Shown here: piece after piece, positions 1-8,643 of the stretch
Numbering within the stretch: position 1 is the stretch's first letter
Layout of the letters: each line of letters opens with the position of its first letter
Assembly (NCBI GenBank): GCA_038239145.1
Contig: JBBSFB010000021.1
Span: 5,377-69,376 of the forward strand
Reading direction: 5' to 3'
Length of the DNA: 64,000 bases
DNA from: PALSA-610 sp038239145
GTDB taxonomy: Bacteria; Actinomycetota; Acidimicrobiia; IMCC26256; PALSA-610
Program-made: the position numbers and the translations under genes
Notes under the pieces: generated by a model
Database searches by the model: none
What the model was told of the DNA's origin: nothing
The model's input: the letters and a program-made list of their open reading frames with translations, nothing else

Positions 1-670
1 GGAACGCGAAGTGCGCGGCGTCTTCGTGATCGAGCCCGCGCACGAGCCCACCAACGAGTGTGACCCCGGACCGTGAGATGCCGGCGAGGAGGGCGAAGGT
101 TTGGAACAGACCGATGACTCCTGCTTCGCGGTAGCTGAGCGTGTCGAGGTCGCGGTGCCCGGGATCGTCGCCCGGATCGCCTTCGGTTGTGGCAAGGGCC
201 CGGATATCGCTGCGGCGGCGGAGACGTTCTCCGGCAAAGAGGATTGCTCCGTTGACGGTGAGAAAGATCGCAGCGGGGAGCGGTTTGGCGAAGACGGTCC
301 GGAAGGTGTGCTCGAGCGCAAGGCCGGTGATTCCGACCGGAATGGTGCCGACGATGAGCAGTAATGCGAGGCGCTGCGCCGACGTCTCCACCTTGCGGGT
401 GCGGGCGATGGTGATGAGCCCCCCGATGATCCGTGTCCAGTCGCGCCGGTAGTAGACGAGCAGCGAGAACGCGGTCGCGACGTGCAGGGCCACGATGAAG
501 GCGAGGTAGGGCGAGTTCTCGCTCTGTCCGGTTGCCGACTGCGTGACCAGAGTGCCCCAGGAGCCGCCGATCCAGGCGGGCACCAACACCGAGTGTCCGA
601 GGCTCGAGACCGGGAAGAGTTCCGTGACGCCTTGGATCAGAGCGATGACGACTGCTTGCAGATAGCTCAT
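1..670 (-). CDS. uppP: Undecaprenyl-diphosphatase UppP/BacA (3' end outside window)
   Basis: Membrane phosphatase that recycles undecaprenyl pyrophosphate to the monophosphate carrier for peptidoglycan synthesis and gives bacitracin tolerance. The first 223 codons are visible and open to the window edge. Seen: N-terminal QGVTELFPVSSLGH (family motif EGxTEFLPxSSxGH) around residues 14-27, and GISRSGVT near residue 199, the catalytic Arg/Ser motif. Several hydrophobic spans fit a polytopic protein; the family is about 270 aa, so some 45 residues are missing. The ATG at 670-668 directly precedes the first motif. It diverges from the BlaI-like gene at 753, and two operator-like dyads (710-751) lie between them, so it may belong to that regulon (inference). 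Confidence 0.93.
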   Translation of the reverse strand, partial: MSYLQAVVIALIQGVTELFPVSSLGHSVLVPAWIGGSWGTLVTQSATGQSENSPYLAFIVALHVATAFSLLVYYRRDWTRIIGGLITIARTRKVETSAQRLALLLIVGTIPVGITGLALEHTFRTVFAKPLPAAIFLTVNGAILFAGERLRRRSDIRALATTEGDPGDDPGHRDLDTLSYREAGVIGLFQTFALLAGISRSGVTLVGGLVRGLDHEDAAHFAF

Positions 671-709
671 GGTTCCGCCCGACGGTTGGGGAACGTCCGA
701 CCGTTCCGT

Positions 710-727
710 CTACGACAACTGTCGTAG
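710..727. promoter_or_regulatory. Operator-like dyad upstream of blaI
   Basis: CTACGACA-AC-TGTCGTAG is a perfect 8-bp inverted repeat with a 2-bp centre. BlaI/MecI repressors bind dyads built on TACA/TGTA half-sites of this size. It lies between divergent uppP and the BlaI-like gene, so one repressor could control both. Binding is an inference. Confidence 0.7.
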
Positions 728-733
728 CAGAAT

Positions 734-751
734 CTACTACAGTTGTAATAG
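734..751. promoter_or_regulatory. Second operator-like dyad abutting the blaI start
   Basis: CTACTACA-GT-TGTAATAG repeats the arrangement of the first dyad with one mismatch and is close to the MecI/BlaI consensus TACTACA...TGTAGTA. It ends one base before the ATG at 753, so a bound repressor would cover the transcription start. Centre-to-centre distance to the first dyad is 24 bp. Confidence 0.72.
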
Positions 752-752
752 T

Positions 753-1163
753 ATGCAAGGCGTGGCGAAGCGCGAGCCGGAGCCGCGGCGAGGATTCGGT
801 GAGCTCGAGCAGCAGGTGCTGCGTGTGCTGTGGGCAGCCGACGCGCCGCTGATCGCCCGTGAAGTCCAAGCCGAGCTGGTCGACCCGCCGGCGTATACGA
901 CGGTGACAACGATTCTCGACCGGCTGCACAGCAAGGGCATGGTCACGCGTCGGGCGCGGGGGAGAGCCTTCGCGTACGTGGCCGCCACGACCGAGTCAGA
1001 AACAGCGTCACAGCGAGCACGCGCCCTGCTCGCCAATGGGCACGACCGGACCGCGGTCCTTCAGGGCTTCGTCGACGTGCTGTCCGAGAGCGATGCCGAC
1101 GAAGTGCAACGACTCCTTCGTGCTGCACACCGGTTGCGCGAGCACACCAAGAACGGCAGCTAG
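753..1163 (+). CDS. BlaI/MecI-family transcriptional repressor
   Basis: Winged-helix repressor of about 136 aa. Seen: the N-terminal part FGELEQQVLRVLWAADAPL and the DNA-binding segment AYTTVTTILDRLHSKGMV, the BlaI signature. Family members repress beta-lactamase or other envelope-stress genes and are inactivated by cleavage from an M56 membrane peptidase, encoded here by the next gene, which overlaps the stop by one base. I chose ATG 753; an upstream in-frame start would run through the operators. No Shine-Dalgarno precedes ATG 753 and the operator ends at 751, so the mRNA may be leaderless. No beta-lactamase gene is in the window; uppP is the only visible divergent target. Confidence 0.9.
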   Translation: MQGVAKREPEPRRGFGELEQQVLRVLWAADAPLIAREVQAELVDPPAYTTVTTILDRLHSKGMVTRRARGRAFAYVAATTESETASQRARALLANGHDRTAVLQGFVDVLSESDADEVQRLLRAAHRLREHTKNGS

Positions 1164-2071
1164 TGCGCCTCTTCGTCTACGTCCCGTTCCTGGCTTCTGC
1201 GATCGCGTCCTGCGGAGCCCGATCGGCAGTGCGCCGCGCGAACCCGAAGGGAGCGACGTGGGTTCTGACATTCACGGGTGTTGCGCTGGCCTTGACGACG
1301 GCCGGGGCACTCTCGCTCCTCGCGTTCACTGAAGCGGCCCGCATTCCTGTCGTAGCTTCCCTCGGCCGCTGGCCGGCGCGCCACGTCGGCCGCGAGGTGC
1401 CGGTTCCCTGGTGGCTGGGACTCCTCGCGGCCGTTTGCATCACTGCGATCGCGGCCGACGTTGTGCGTCAGGTGCACCGCTACGGACGAGCAGTCGCCCC
1501 TGCCGTGCGCCTCCAGCTCGCGACGACTGCAGAGGTGATCAGCATCGACGACGCCTCGGCGTACGCGTACGCGTGTCGGCCCTGGCCATTTCGCCCCGGT
1601 GTCATCGTCGTCTCCGAAGGCTTGGCGCACGGCCTCGACGAAGACGAGCAAGCGGCCATTTTGGCTCACGAGCGGTCGCACCTCGAGCACTATCACGGTG
1701 TCTTCCAGCTCGTCGCGCTCATGCTTGCGGCGATCAATCCGCTGCTCCGTCCGCTTCGTCGCGAGATCGACTTCAGTCTCGAGCGATGGGCTGACGAAGA
1801 TGCAGCCGCGACAGTTGGGCGAACGTCGACCGTGATCGCGCTCGGAGTCTCCGCCGTGCGGCAGGACCTTCGCACACCTCCGGTCGCGCGCTACGGGCTG
1901 GAACACGCTAACTCGAGGGTCCCGGATCGCATGCGAGCGCTCCTCGACGACAAGCGGAAGCGCGGCCGCGCGCTGCTCACCATGCTCGCGGCGACCACTG
2001 CCGGTGCCGCGGTCGCGACGCTCCTCGCCGCGCATAACACGGAGCACCTCTTCGAGGTATTGCGGAAGTAG
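1163..2071 (+). CDS. BlaR1/M56-family membrane metallopeptidase
   Basis: Integral membrane zinc peptidase, 302 aa, expected to cleave the BlaI-type repressor encoded just upstream. Seen: hydrophobic spans near residues 1-15, 34-55 and 80-100; the zinc motif HERSHLEHYH (HExxH type) at about residues 170-179; a further Glu in the helix LRREIDFSLERWADEDA, which is where M56 enzymes place the third ligand; and a C-terminal membrane span near 278-292. It lacks a C-terminal penicillin-binding sensor domain as found in staphylococcal BlaR1, like the short actinobacterial BlaR proteins. The GTG start overlaps the blaI stop (TAGTG), implying translational coupling. Confidence 0.88.
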   Translation: MRLFVYVPFLASAIASCGARSAVRRANPKGATWVLTFTGVALALTTAGALSLLAFTEAARIPVVASLGRWPARHVGREVPVPWWLGLLAAVCITAIAADVVRQVHRYGRAVAPAVRLQLATTAEVISIDDASAYAYACRPWPFRPGVIVVSEGLAHGLDEDEQAAILAHERSHLEHYHGVFQLVALMLAAINPLLRPLRREIDFSLERWADEDAAATVGRTSTVIALGVSAVRQDLRTPPVARYGLEHANSRVPDRMRALLDDKRKRGRALLTMLAATTAGAAVATLLAAHNTEHLFEVLRK

Positions 2072-2226
2072 TCGCCAACGGGCCGCTGTACCCGGACAGC
2101 TTGCAACCGCGGCCGAGCCGGCCCGTGAAACGGTCCGGTCTCGACGGGAAGGGTGCCCGGACGGATGCACGTCACGGCGCCGGTCGTGACGGCACGGTGA
2201 CGCGTCGCATTCATCGTGCGTTGGAT

Positions 2227-3969
2227 ATGGCTCGTGGTGGGAACTTGGGTCGTGCCCGTCCGTCTCTGACGAGTGCGGCCTCGACCTCTGGGAAGCGCCG
2301 TTTCCGGTTGCGGGCGCGACGTCAGATCATGGGCTGGGGCATCACGGCCATCGTGATGATCGCGATCTCGGCGGTGATCAGCATCAGCCCGTTGGTGTGG
2401 GGCCAGCACGCGGGTCGCAAGATCGCGGACGAAAACGTGGACATCCAAGTGTTCGTGGATTTGCGTACGAGGCTTGGGGCGTGGCAGTTCTTCGCCGAGC
2501 CGGAGTTCGCGAGGTTTTCGTCGACGGGCGCCAAGTTGAACCCGACGAGCATCGCAACGGCCGCGCAGTTGGTCGCAGCGATTCAGGCGCAGATTCCTGC
2601 GGGCGTCGAGGCCCTCACGTCGGTCGGTCTACGAGAGTCGGCGAGCGCGTTGAGCCGCGCAAGTGCTGCATTCACGAAGGCCACCACCGCGCTGGGTCCC
2701 CTGGTCGCCGGGCAGTCCTCGGCGGTGATCGCTTCGACGGTCGCGGCCGAGCGTGCCGCGTTCTTGCATCTCTGGAGTGTTGCGTCGACCTCGGCCGGTC
2801 AGTTGCGTGCGATAGCCGCAATCGACCTCCGCAAGAACGATGTGCAGCTGAGCAGGGCCCGGACAACGGTTACGGCCATGGACATCGTCCTCGCGCTGGT
2901 TGCTGCGGCCCTGGCGATCGTGTTCGGCCAGCGCGTACGGCGAAAGGAGCGCGTTCGGGCCGAAGCGCGCCGCCAACGGACATTCGAGTCCGTGCTGCAG
3001 GACGCACTCGACATGTCGGCAACGGAAACGGAAGCCTACGACGTCATGACCGACGCACTCGTTTCAGCGGTTCCGCATCTACAAACCGAACTGCTCGTCG
3101 CGGACTCGAGCCGGGCGCATTTCCACCGGACGTTGTGCACCGTCGCCGACTCGGAGGCCGGCCGGCGCGATGGATGCAGTGTCGCTTCGCCGCTCGAGTG
3201 TCCCGCCACCATTCGCGGTCACACCCTGCAGTTCGCAACCAGTCGGGCGTTGAACGCCTGCCCATACCTGAAGAATCGCGCGTCGGGCGCCTGTTTGGCG
3301 GTGTGTGTGCCCGTGTCCATTTCCGGCAAGACTGTCGGTGTCGTCCACGCCACCGGCGCCGAGATGACAGCAGCTGATGTCGATGAGACGGCCCGCGAGA
3401 TCCGCTACCTCGAGATGACCTCACGACGGGTCAGCGAACGCGTCGCGATGCTCCGCGCGTTCGAAAAATCGGAGACGCAAGCCCAAAGCGATCCCCTCAC
3501 CGGTCTGCTCAATCGCCGCAGTCTCGAAAACCGCGTGCACGCTCTACAGCGCGACCGCGTGCCGTACGCGCTCGCCTACGGCGACCTCGATCACTTCAAG
3601 AACCTCAACGACACCCACGGCCACGAGGCCGGCGACCAAGCGCTTCGACTCTTCGCGCGGGTCCTCCGCGAATCGGTTCGACCGGACGATGGCGTCTGCC
3701 GTTACGGCGGCGAGGAGTTCGTGATCGTGTTTCCCAACTGCAACGCAGACAACGCCATCGCGATCCTCGAACGCCTCCGAGAACGACTTGCGCTCACGCT
3801 GACCAGCGGGCGCGTACCGCCTTTCACTGCGTCGTTCGGCGTCTCCGTATCCGCGATCCATGAAACGTTCGACGAAACGGTCGCCTCCGCAGACCGGGCT
3901 CTCCTCAAGGCCAAGGCCGCAGGCCGCAACCGTGTCCTGCTCGCGGACGAAGCCCGTGCAGCACTCTGA
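2227..3969 (+). CDS. Membrane-bound diguanylate cyclase (GGDEF) with GAF-like region
   Basis: Makes cyclic di-GMP from two GTP. Seen: a membrane span near nt 2330-2400, a roughly 150-residue extracytoplasmic segment, a second span near 2880-2940 followed by a basic stretch, a Cys-rich GAF-like sensor region (about 3000-3430), then the cyclase domain opening with DPLTGLLNRRSLENRV and containing RYGGEEFVIVFP (active-site GGEEF at 3709-3723). RPDD five residues before GGEEF fits the product-inhibition I-site RxxD, so the enzyme is probably active and feedback-controlled. Start uncertain: the frame is open from TTG 2101, with GTG 2197 and ATG 2227 as candidates, none with a clear ribosome site. 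The EAL protein at 30116-31354 could degrade its product. Confidence 0.88.
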   Translation: MARGGNLGRARPSLTSAASTSGKRRFRLRARRQIMGWGITAIVMIAISAVISISPLVWGQHAGRKIADENVDIQVFVDLRTRLGAWQFFAEPEFARFSSTGAKLNPTSIATAAQLVAAIQAQIPAGVEALTSVGLRESASALSRASAAFTKATTALGPLVAGQSSAVIASTVAAERAAFLHLWSVASTSAGQLRAIAAIDLRKNDVQLSRARTTVTAMDIVLALVAAALAIVFGQRVRRKERVRAEARRQRTFESVLQDALDMSATETEAYDVMTDALVSAVPHLQTELLVADSSRAHFHRTLCTVADSEAGRRDGCSVASPLECPATIRGHTLQFATSRALNACPYLKNRASGACLAVCVPVSISGKTVGVVHATGAEMTAADVDETAREIRYLEMTSRRVSERVAMLRAFEKSETQAQSDPLTGLLNRRSLENRVHALQRDRVPYALAYGDLDHFKNLNDTHGHEAGDQALRLFARVLRESVRPDDGVCRYGGEEFVIVFPNCNADNAIAILERLRERLALTLTSGRVPPFTASFGVSVSAIHETFDETVASADRALLKAKAAGRNRVLLADEARAAL

Positions 3970-4115
3970 ACGGGCACTCGGGACGCGCCCGTCGCACCGA
4001 ATCCGCCACCTACGAACGAACAGCACGTCGCGGTGGCCCCAGGCACCCATCGCACACCCTCAAACCGGGCGTTCCGGTCGAGAAAAGTAGGCGTCCGCGG
4101 CGACCGAGATGAACG

Positions 4116-4274
4116 TTACGCGTCGTTGGTAGATTCGGCCGAATGGACTCGTTTCGCCGCTGAGATTCGGGCCCGCCATGTGAACGCGACCCAAGCGACC
4201 CACGCGAGCACGGGAAGCAGCATCAGTGCGAAGAAGAAGTAGTCCTGGCCGTTCAACGAGTGTGCGAAGCCCAT
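4116..4274 (-). CDS. Small single-pass membrane protein (52 aa)
   Basis: Too short for many gene callers but well supported: ATG at 4274 is preceded by AAGGGGA at good spacing. The protein starts MGFAHSLNGQDYFFF, has one strongly hydrophobic, Trp-rich span at about residues 12-33 (ALMLLPVLAWVAWVAFTW) and ends in a basic then polar tail. Function not recognised. It lies alone, divergent from the SPFH gene. Confidence 0.75.
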   Translation of the reverse strand: MGFAHSLNGQDYFFFALMLLPVLAWVAWVAFTWRARISAAKRVHSAESTNDA

Positions 4275-4470
4275 ATCGTCCCCTTGGTGCCGGCGGGCCG
4301 CTCGGCTGCGGCAATCGTAGCGGTCGCGCCTCGGTTCGAACCCGTCGACCGTCATTCTCGCTCCCAGGGTGGGACGCGCGCCGAAGTTGCGGGCATCGTC
4401 GAATATCGTTAAACCGTCGATCGCCGCGATCAGTAGCCGAAGGTGGTCGGTCGGCTCGTGGGGAGCGTGG

Positions 4471-5568
4471 ATGGTTGAGGGACCGATGCGAGCGACCGGC
4501 GCGGCTGACGACGAAGGCGAACCATCACCTCTCGGAGCCCCGGCAACGCAGGTCGTGGTGCGTGCGTCGCGACGCGACCGCCGACTTGGCCGCGAGGACG
4601 GCGGCTCCGGCCCGACCGGACCCGTCAAGCCGAACGACCCCGGCGACTTCGATCGGGGTTTTCGCCTCAGCCGACCGCAACGCGTACTCGGTGTCGTAGC
4701 CCTCATCGTGCTACTCGCCCTGGGAGTGGTGTTCGTTCCCAGTCTCAAGAAGACTCCGAGGAACCGGACCGGTGTCAGCTACGGCGGTGGTCCGTTCGAG
4801 GGTGCGCTCTTCCAAGGAATCGTGAAGCCGGGGGAGTCACTGTTCTTCAACGGCTGGTTCAGTCAGCTGTACCTGTATCCCTCCGATCAACAGAACTACA
4901 TCATCTCGGCGAACCCGAGGGTCGGAGCCGTTCGGGGCAAGGACACGATCATCGGCCCGACGGCCGACCGCGTGCCGCTCACCTACCAGGTCGCCATCTA
5001 CTTCAAGCTCAACACCGATCTCCTCCGACAATTCCACGAGCAGATCGGGTTGCAGTACAAGGCGTACACGTCTGCGGGTTGGAACAACCTGCTGCAGGAC
5101 ACGTTCCGCCAACAGGTCGAGAACGCGGTGCAACAAGAGACCCGCCGGTACAACGTCGCCGATCTTTACGGCAATGCCAAATTGCTCGTTCAACTGCAGG
5201 AAAACGTGCAGACCCGGCTGGCGCAGCGATTGATCGACGCGTTGGGCCAGCCCTACTTCTGCGCCCCGACGTGGCTGCCGGGCGGTGCCTGTGGTACGCC
5301 CACGTTCATCGTGAAGCAGATCGATATTCCGGCGCAGGTCGTTGCGGCGTTTCAGGCGGTGCGTACCTCCGCGATCCAGATCCAGGTGATGGTGAACCAG
5401 ATCGCGCGGCGCAAAGCGGAGGCGGCCGGCATCGCGGCTCTCAACTCGGCGCTCGCGGTTGCGGGAGAGAACTACGTGCTCATCAAGGCCATCGAGTCGG
5501 GCAAGATCAACTTCTGGGTGCTGCCCGGCGGGAACAACGGCGCTCGCGCTCTCAGCACCGGCGGATGA
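4471..5568 (+). CDS. SPFH/Band 7 domain membrane protein
   Basis: 365 aa. After a polar, Gly/Pro-rich N-terminus there is one membrane span at about residues 75-92 (VLGVVALIVLLALGVVFVP), then a beta-rich SPFH (stomatin/prohibitin) domain with DRVPLTYQVAIYFKLN, then a helical region with Gln/Glu/Arg-rich coiled coil (QQVENAVQQETRRYNV, QIARRKAEAAG) typical of this superfamily. Such proteins form membrane microdomain scaffolds. Start ATG 4471 has GGGGAG about 6 bases upstream; an open frame further upstream lacks such a site. The Cys pair in the FCAPTWLPGGACGTP segment is an unusual insertion. Precise role unknown. Confidence 0.82.
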   Translation: MVEGPMRATGAADDEGEPSPLGAPATQVVVRASRRDRRLGREDGGSGPTGPVKPNDPGDFDRGFRLSRPQRVLGVVALIVLLALGVVFVPSLKKTPRNRTGVSYGGGPFEGALFQGIVKPGESLFFNGWFSQLYLYPSDQQNYIISANPRVGAVRGKDTIIGPTADRVPLTYQVAIYFKLNTDLLRQFHEQIGLQYKAYTSAGWNNLLQDTFRQQVENAVQQETRRYNVADLYGNAKLLVQLQENVQTRLAQRLIDALGQPYFCAPTWLPGGACGTPTFIVKQIDIPAQVVAAFQAVRTSAIQIQVMVNQIARRKAEAAGIAALNSALAVAGENYVLIKAIESGKINFWVLPGGNNGARALSTGG

Positions 5569-5962
5569 CTCGGATGGGACGCTGACGTGGCTTCCGCGAC
5601 GCGAGCTGATCGATCCGGACAACGTCGTAAGACGTTCCGAGGCGCGTCCCGCGGCCGCTTGTCGCGTCTTGGTCATCGATGGCAGCGAGTGGTAGGCAGC
5701 GCGTTCGTCTGACGACCGGATTCGGCGGCTGAACTTCTGGTGGTGGGTGGCAGTTGACCCTCCGTACGGCCGTGAACCGGTTCGTCGTTTGGGCGCCGGG
5801 CCGTTTGACCTGTTGTTGACCTCGCGATAGCTACGGTCGACCGTCGTGGCCAAAGTGGAGCAGAACCATCGCGGGAGAGTCCGACGCAGCGCGGCGCGCG
5901 AAGGACGATGAACGGTACCGCCCGGGTCGCAGAGGCCATCGACGGTCGTGCTACCGGCGTAG
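5569..5962. other. 394-bp stretch without a credible gene
   Basis: Open frames here (both strands) have arginine/serine-rich antisense composition, no ribosome sites and no recognisable motif. The right end leads into the methyltransferase-like remnant at 5963, so this may be decayed coding sequence. Confidence 0.4.
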
Positions 5963-6175
5963 ATGGACGAGAAACTCTGGCTGTTCTCGGAAACCGACGA
6001 GCTCAACGACGACGCCAGCAACTGGTGGGCGCCCACGACCGCGGGACTCGTCGCCGCCGGTCACGCCGCCGGGTTCCGTCAGGTCGCCATCATTGCCGAG
6101 CCGGTCGAGCACACTCCACCCAACCCCGGTTACACCCTCCACTACGGCCGTGCGATTGTTCACGCCAGGACGTGA
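5963..6175 (+). pseudogene. C-terminal remnant of a DUF1698-like SAM methyltransferase
   Basis: A 70-codon frame reading LWLFSETDELNDDASNWWAP, then AGFRQVAII. The pattern ELN.D..NWW.P followed by an AGF element is characteristic of the C-terminal part of class I methyltransferases of the DUF1698/CmoB-like type (family knowledge). The Rossmann core with the SAM-binding motif is absent: upstream sequence in all three plus frames has no such motif. I read it as the surviving tail of a deleted gene; a free-standing small protein is possible but has no ribosome site. Confidence 0.5.
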
Positions 6176-6236
6176 CGGCGAAGTCGCACGCGCCACGCCG
6201 AGTCTTGTGTGTCGCAACCTGCAGGCGAGTTGAGCC

Positions 6237-6338
6237 GTGACGCTGATCCTCGTGATTGCCGTCGTCGTCTTCATACTGCTGGCCGCAGCATGGATGTTCG
6301 CTCGGCGCCGTCCAGCTGGAACTCTTGCTCCCCAATGA
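6237..6338 (+). CDS. Possible tiny membrane peptide (33 aa)
   Basis: GTG start followed by TLILVIAVVVFILLAAAWMF and a basic RRR segment: a clean single-span topology with positive-inside flank. No convincing Shine-Dalgarno, so support rests on the hydrophobic composition, which chance frames in this GC-rich DNA rarely show. Confidence 0.4.
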   Translation: MTLILVIAVVVFILLAAAWMFARRRPAGTLAPQ

Positions 6339-6356
6339 TTCCCGCGCTTGGGAGGC

Positions 6357-7190
6357 TCAACGCCGAAACCAGCGCGCGGCCCTCGTCGAGATCGCCGAAG
6401 GACAGACCGGAAGGTAAGGGACACCGGTGGGTCGGGGCGTGCAAGTGATGCTCCGCAGAGGTATGCCGATGCTGTGTCCCTGCCATCGGCGGACCAAGTT
6501 ACGCGCTTTGTCGATTTGGTGAGGGCTTGCGCTCGGAAGGTACAGCGAGTCGACGAAGCGGTCTGCATCCGCGGTGCTGTCGATGGGGTAGTCGTAGCGG
6601 CGTCGTTCGTCGTGCACCAGCATCAAGCCGCCTTGCGCGAATGCGTCCCGCGCCGTGCGTGTGAGGGGCGTCGCCGGAAATTGGGGCCGCGTTCGCAGGG
6701 CGATGACCATCCGTGCAAATCGAACTCGGTCGGCCCAAGTAACGGGACTGGTGGCGGGGAGCAGAACGTGCAGCGCTCCATGAGAGTCGAGCACGCGTGT
6801 GATCTCGCGGAGCGCGCGGCCGAGTGGCGCGATCAGCATGAGCGCCATGGCACATACGACGACGTCGAACGTGTCGTCTCGGAACGGGAGCCGGAGCCCA
6901 TCACCGAGCACCAGGTTCGTGGAGTGCTTGCTGCGCGCGACGGCGAGTTCGGCGGATGATCGGTCGATTCCTATCCAACGACTCGTAGTCGTCGGGCGGG
7001 TCGGTGCGCTGCCGCAGGCGAGATCGAGAATGCGGGCCGTGGGGTCGGTTTCGTCGAGGAGCCATTCGTAAGGGTTGCGACCGTTGTGCGTGCAACGCTC
7101 GAGCACGGCCTCGGTAATGCCCGCGCGTTGGGCGTGGAAGCTCGTCAGGTATTCCGGCCAGTCGATCGTCGCCCGTCGGATCCGTGTCAT
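6357..7190 (-). CDS. Class I SAM-dependent methyltransferase
   Basis: 277 aa. Seen: motif I ILDLACGSAP around residues 53-62, an acidic residue ending beta-2 (WIGIDRSSAEL), and motif LPFRDDTFDVVVCAMALML (methyltransf_11-type post-I region) near residue 100. The substrate cannot be read from sequence. Its ATG overlaps the stop of the upstream acyltransferase by four bases (ATGA at 7187-7190), so the two are translationally coupled and may modify the same lipid (inference). Confidence 0.82.
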   Translation of the reverse strand: MTRIRRATIDWPEYLTSFHAQRAGITEAVLERCTHNGRNPYEWLLDETDPTARILDLACGSAPTRPTTTSRWIGIDRSSAELAVARSKHSTNLVLGDGLRLPFRDDTFDVVVCAMALMLIAPLGRALREITRVLDSHGALHVLLPATSPVTWADRVRFARMVIALRTRPQFPATPLTRTARDAFAQGGLMLVHDERRRYDYPIDSTADADRFVDSLYLPSASPHQIDKARNLVRRWQGHSIGIPLRSITCTPRPTGVPYLPVCPSAISTRAARWFRR

Positions 7191-8200
7191 GTCGCGAGCT
7201 GCGCTTCGAGCCAGTCATCGACGTGCTGCCAGGTGGCGTCGAGCCATCGGACGCGTGCGCCGGGATCACCGGGGACTTGCGCGCGGGGAATCCGCCACGC
7301 GGTGACACGCACGGGGTCGGAGAGTGGGATGTGTCGGACCAGAGCGCGCACGTCGGGGTACTGGTCGAGGCCGGCGTGGGCGATGACGACGATGTCGGCG
7401 GCGGGAGCGGCATCGAGGAGTGCGCTGATGCCGCCCGGTCGAACCGGCAACACGTGTCGCAGTCCGACGAGCGTGCGGGCGCGATCAGGGTCGGTCTGGG
7501 TGAGACGGTTCCGGACGTGCTCGAGGAGTTCAGGTCGAAACAGACGGCCTTCGGGAAAAATCACCGCGACGGTGGACGCGTCGAGACTTCGACCAAGATC
7601 GGCGACCGCGACGCGGGCCTCCTGCCCATTGTCGCGTGGGATGAAGATAGAACCGAGGCGTCCGTACAGCAGGTCGAGGCCCGGGTCGGTGAGGAGTTCG
7701 GCCATGATCACACTGCGCACTCGAACGCCGCGCTGTTGGTAGCACAGCGCGGGAAGCGACGAATCGAAGACGCTGACGTGGCGGCACATGACGATCGCCG
7801 GTCCCGGCTGGAGGGCGGCGTTGGAATCGGCGCTGATCTCGATGCGGATGCCAAGGAGTTGCTCGGCGCGACGGGCGAGCAGCGCGAGCGACCAGTGTCG
7901 CACGCGTTCGTGCCGACGGATCGACGGGGCGGAACCGAATCGGGTTCCAAAGCCGTCGCGTAGCCAGAACCAGGGCATGATCAAGATCTCTACGCTGTCG
8001 TTGATTGCGTACTGCGTCACGAAGAGGTAGGCGCGGACCGTCGGAACCTGCCAACGCAGCCGCGCCAGGTCCGCGACCGTGAGCGCCGGGACAATGAACG
8101 GTAGGCCGATAACCGCAACCACCGTCGCGACGAGCATCGTCGGTATCGTGATCGCTCGCCGTTTCCATTTCGACGAACGCGGCTCGGCGAGACTGGTCAT
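7187..8200 (-). CDS. PlsC-like 1-acylglycerol-phosphate acyltransferase family protein
   Basis: 337 aa from ATG 8200. Seen: an N-terminal membrane span (residues about 15-35), acyltransferase block I CRHVSVFDSS with the catalytic HX4D, and block III VIFPEGRLFRPELL. The family transfers acyl groups to lysophosphatidate or related lipids at the membrane. The N-terminal extension reading upstream of 8200 is basic low-complexity sequence overlapping the divergent gene, so it was excluded. First gene of a coupled pair with the methyltransferase. Confidence 0.82.
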   Translation of the reverse strand: MTSLAEPRSSKWKRRAITIPTMLVATVVAVIGLPFIVPALTVADLARLRWQVPTVRAYLFVTQYAINDSVEILIMPWFWLRDGFGTRFGSAPSIRRHERVRHWSLALLARRAEQLLGIRIEISADSNAALQPGPAIVMCRHVSVFDSSLPALCYQQRGVRVRSVIMAELLTDPGLDLLYGRLGSIFIPRDNGQEARVAVADLGRSLDASTVAVIFPEGRLFRPELLEHVRNRLTQTDPDRARTLVGLRHVLPVRPGGISALLDAAPAADIVVIAHAGLDQYPDVRALVRHIPLSDPVRVTAWRIPRAQVPGDPGARVRWLDATWQHVDDWLEAQLAT

Positions 8201-8232
8201 CGGATGCCGTTGGTTCTCGATAGCGTGAACAT

Positions 8233-8643
8233 GTGAGCATCGATTCGTCGGATGCCTTCGGGACGATCGTGCGCCTCGTGGGTGTATACAACGCGAACGG
8301 GACGCTCGGCGGCGAGCTCGCTTACTTCGTGGGCGCACGACTCGGACGTGCGCACTGCGCGCTCTGCGATATTACGCACGGGCTGTTGCACGAGCGACCC
8401 GAGTGGAGAGCGTGCCGTACGAACCTCGCAGTGCCCTTCGACACCTACCACCGGAACGACCAGCCCCGGGCGGTCCGCGCGGCCGCGGCCGGCGTCGCAC
8501 CCGTTGTGCTCGTCGAAACGACGACCGAGTTGCTCGTCTTGCTCGGCCCGGAAGAGCTACGCACCTGTAGCGGATCGGTCGAAGCACTCACGGACGCGAT
8601 CGAACGAGCGGTCGAAGCTCGCGGACTGTACTGGCCGACCTGA
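8233..8643 (+). CDS. Conserved hypothetical protein with CALCDITHG motif
   Basis: 136 aa, GTG start. Not assigned to a function. Seen: GGELAYFVGARLGRAHCALCDITHG, with a CxxC pair next to an Asp and His that could bind metal; a helical middle part; and a C-terminal ETTTELLVLLGPEEL segment. I recall similar uncharacterised actinobacterial proteins with the same Cys/His motif. Diverges from the acyltransferase/methyltransferase pair with about 30 bp between starts. Confidence 0.65.
   Translation: MSIDSSDAFGTIVRLVGVYNANGTLGGELAYFVGARLGRAHCALCDITHGLLHERPEWRACRTNLAVPFDTYHRNDQPRAVRAAAAGVAPVVLVETTTELLVLLGPEELRTCSGSVEALTDAIERAVEARGLYWPT

Noticed and set aside
4325..4345. GGTTCGAACCC resembling a tRNA T-arm
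   Set aside because: The flanking five bases do not pair on either strand and no anticodon or acceptor stems can be drawn.
4116..4748. 210-codon reading of the small membrane gene with a long N-terminal extension
   Set aside because: The extension overlaps the SPFH gene, is Arg/Ser-rich, and the internal ATG at 4274 has the strong ribosome site.
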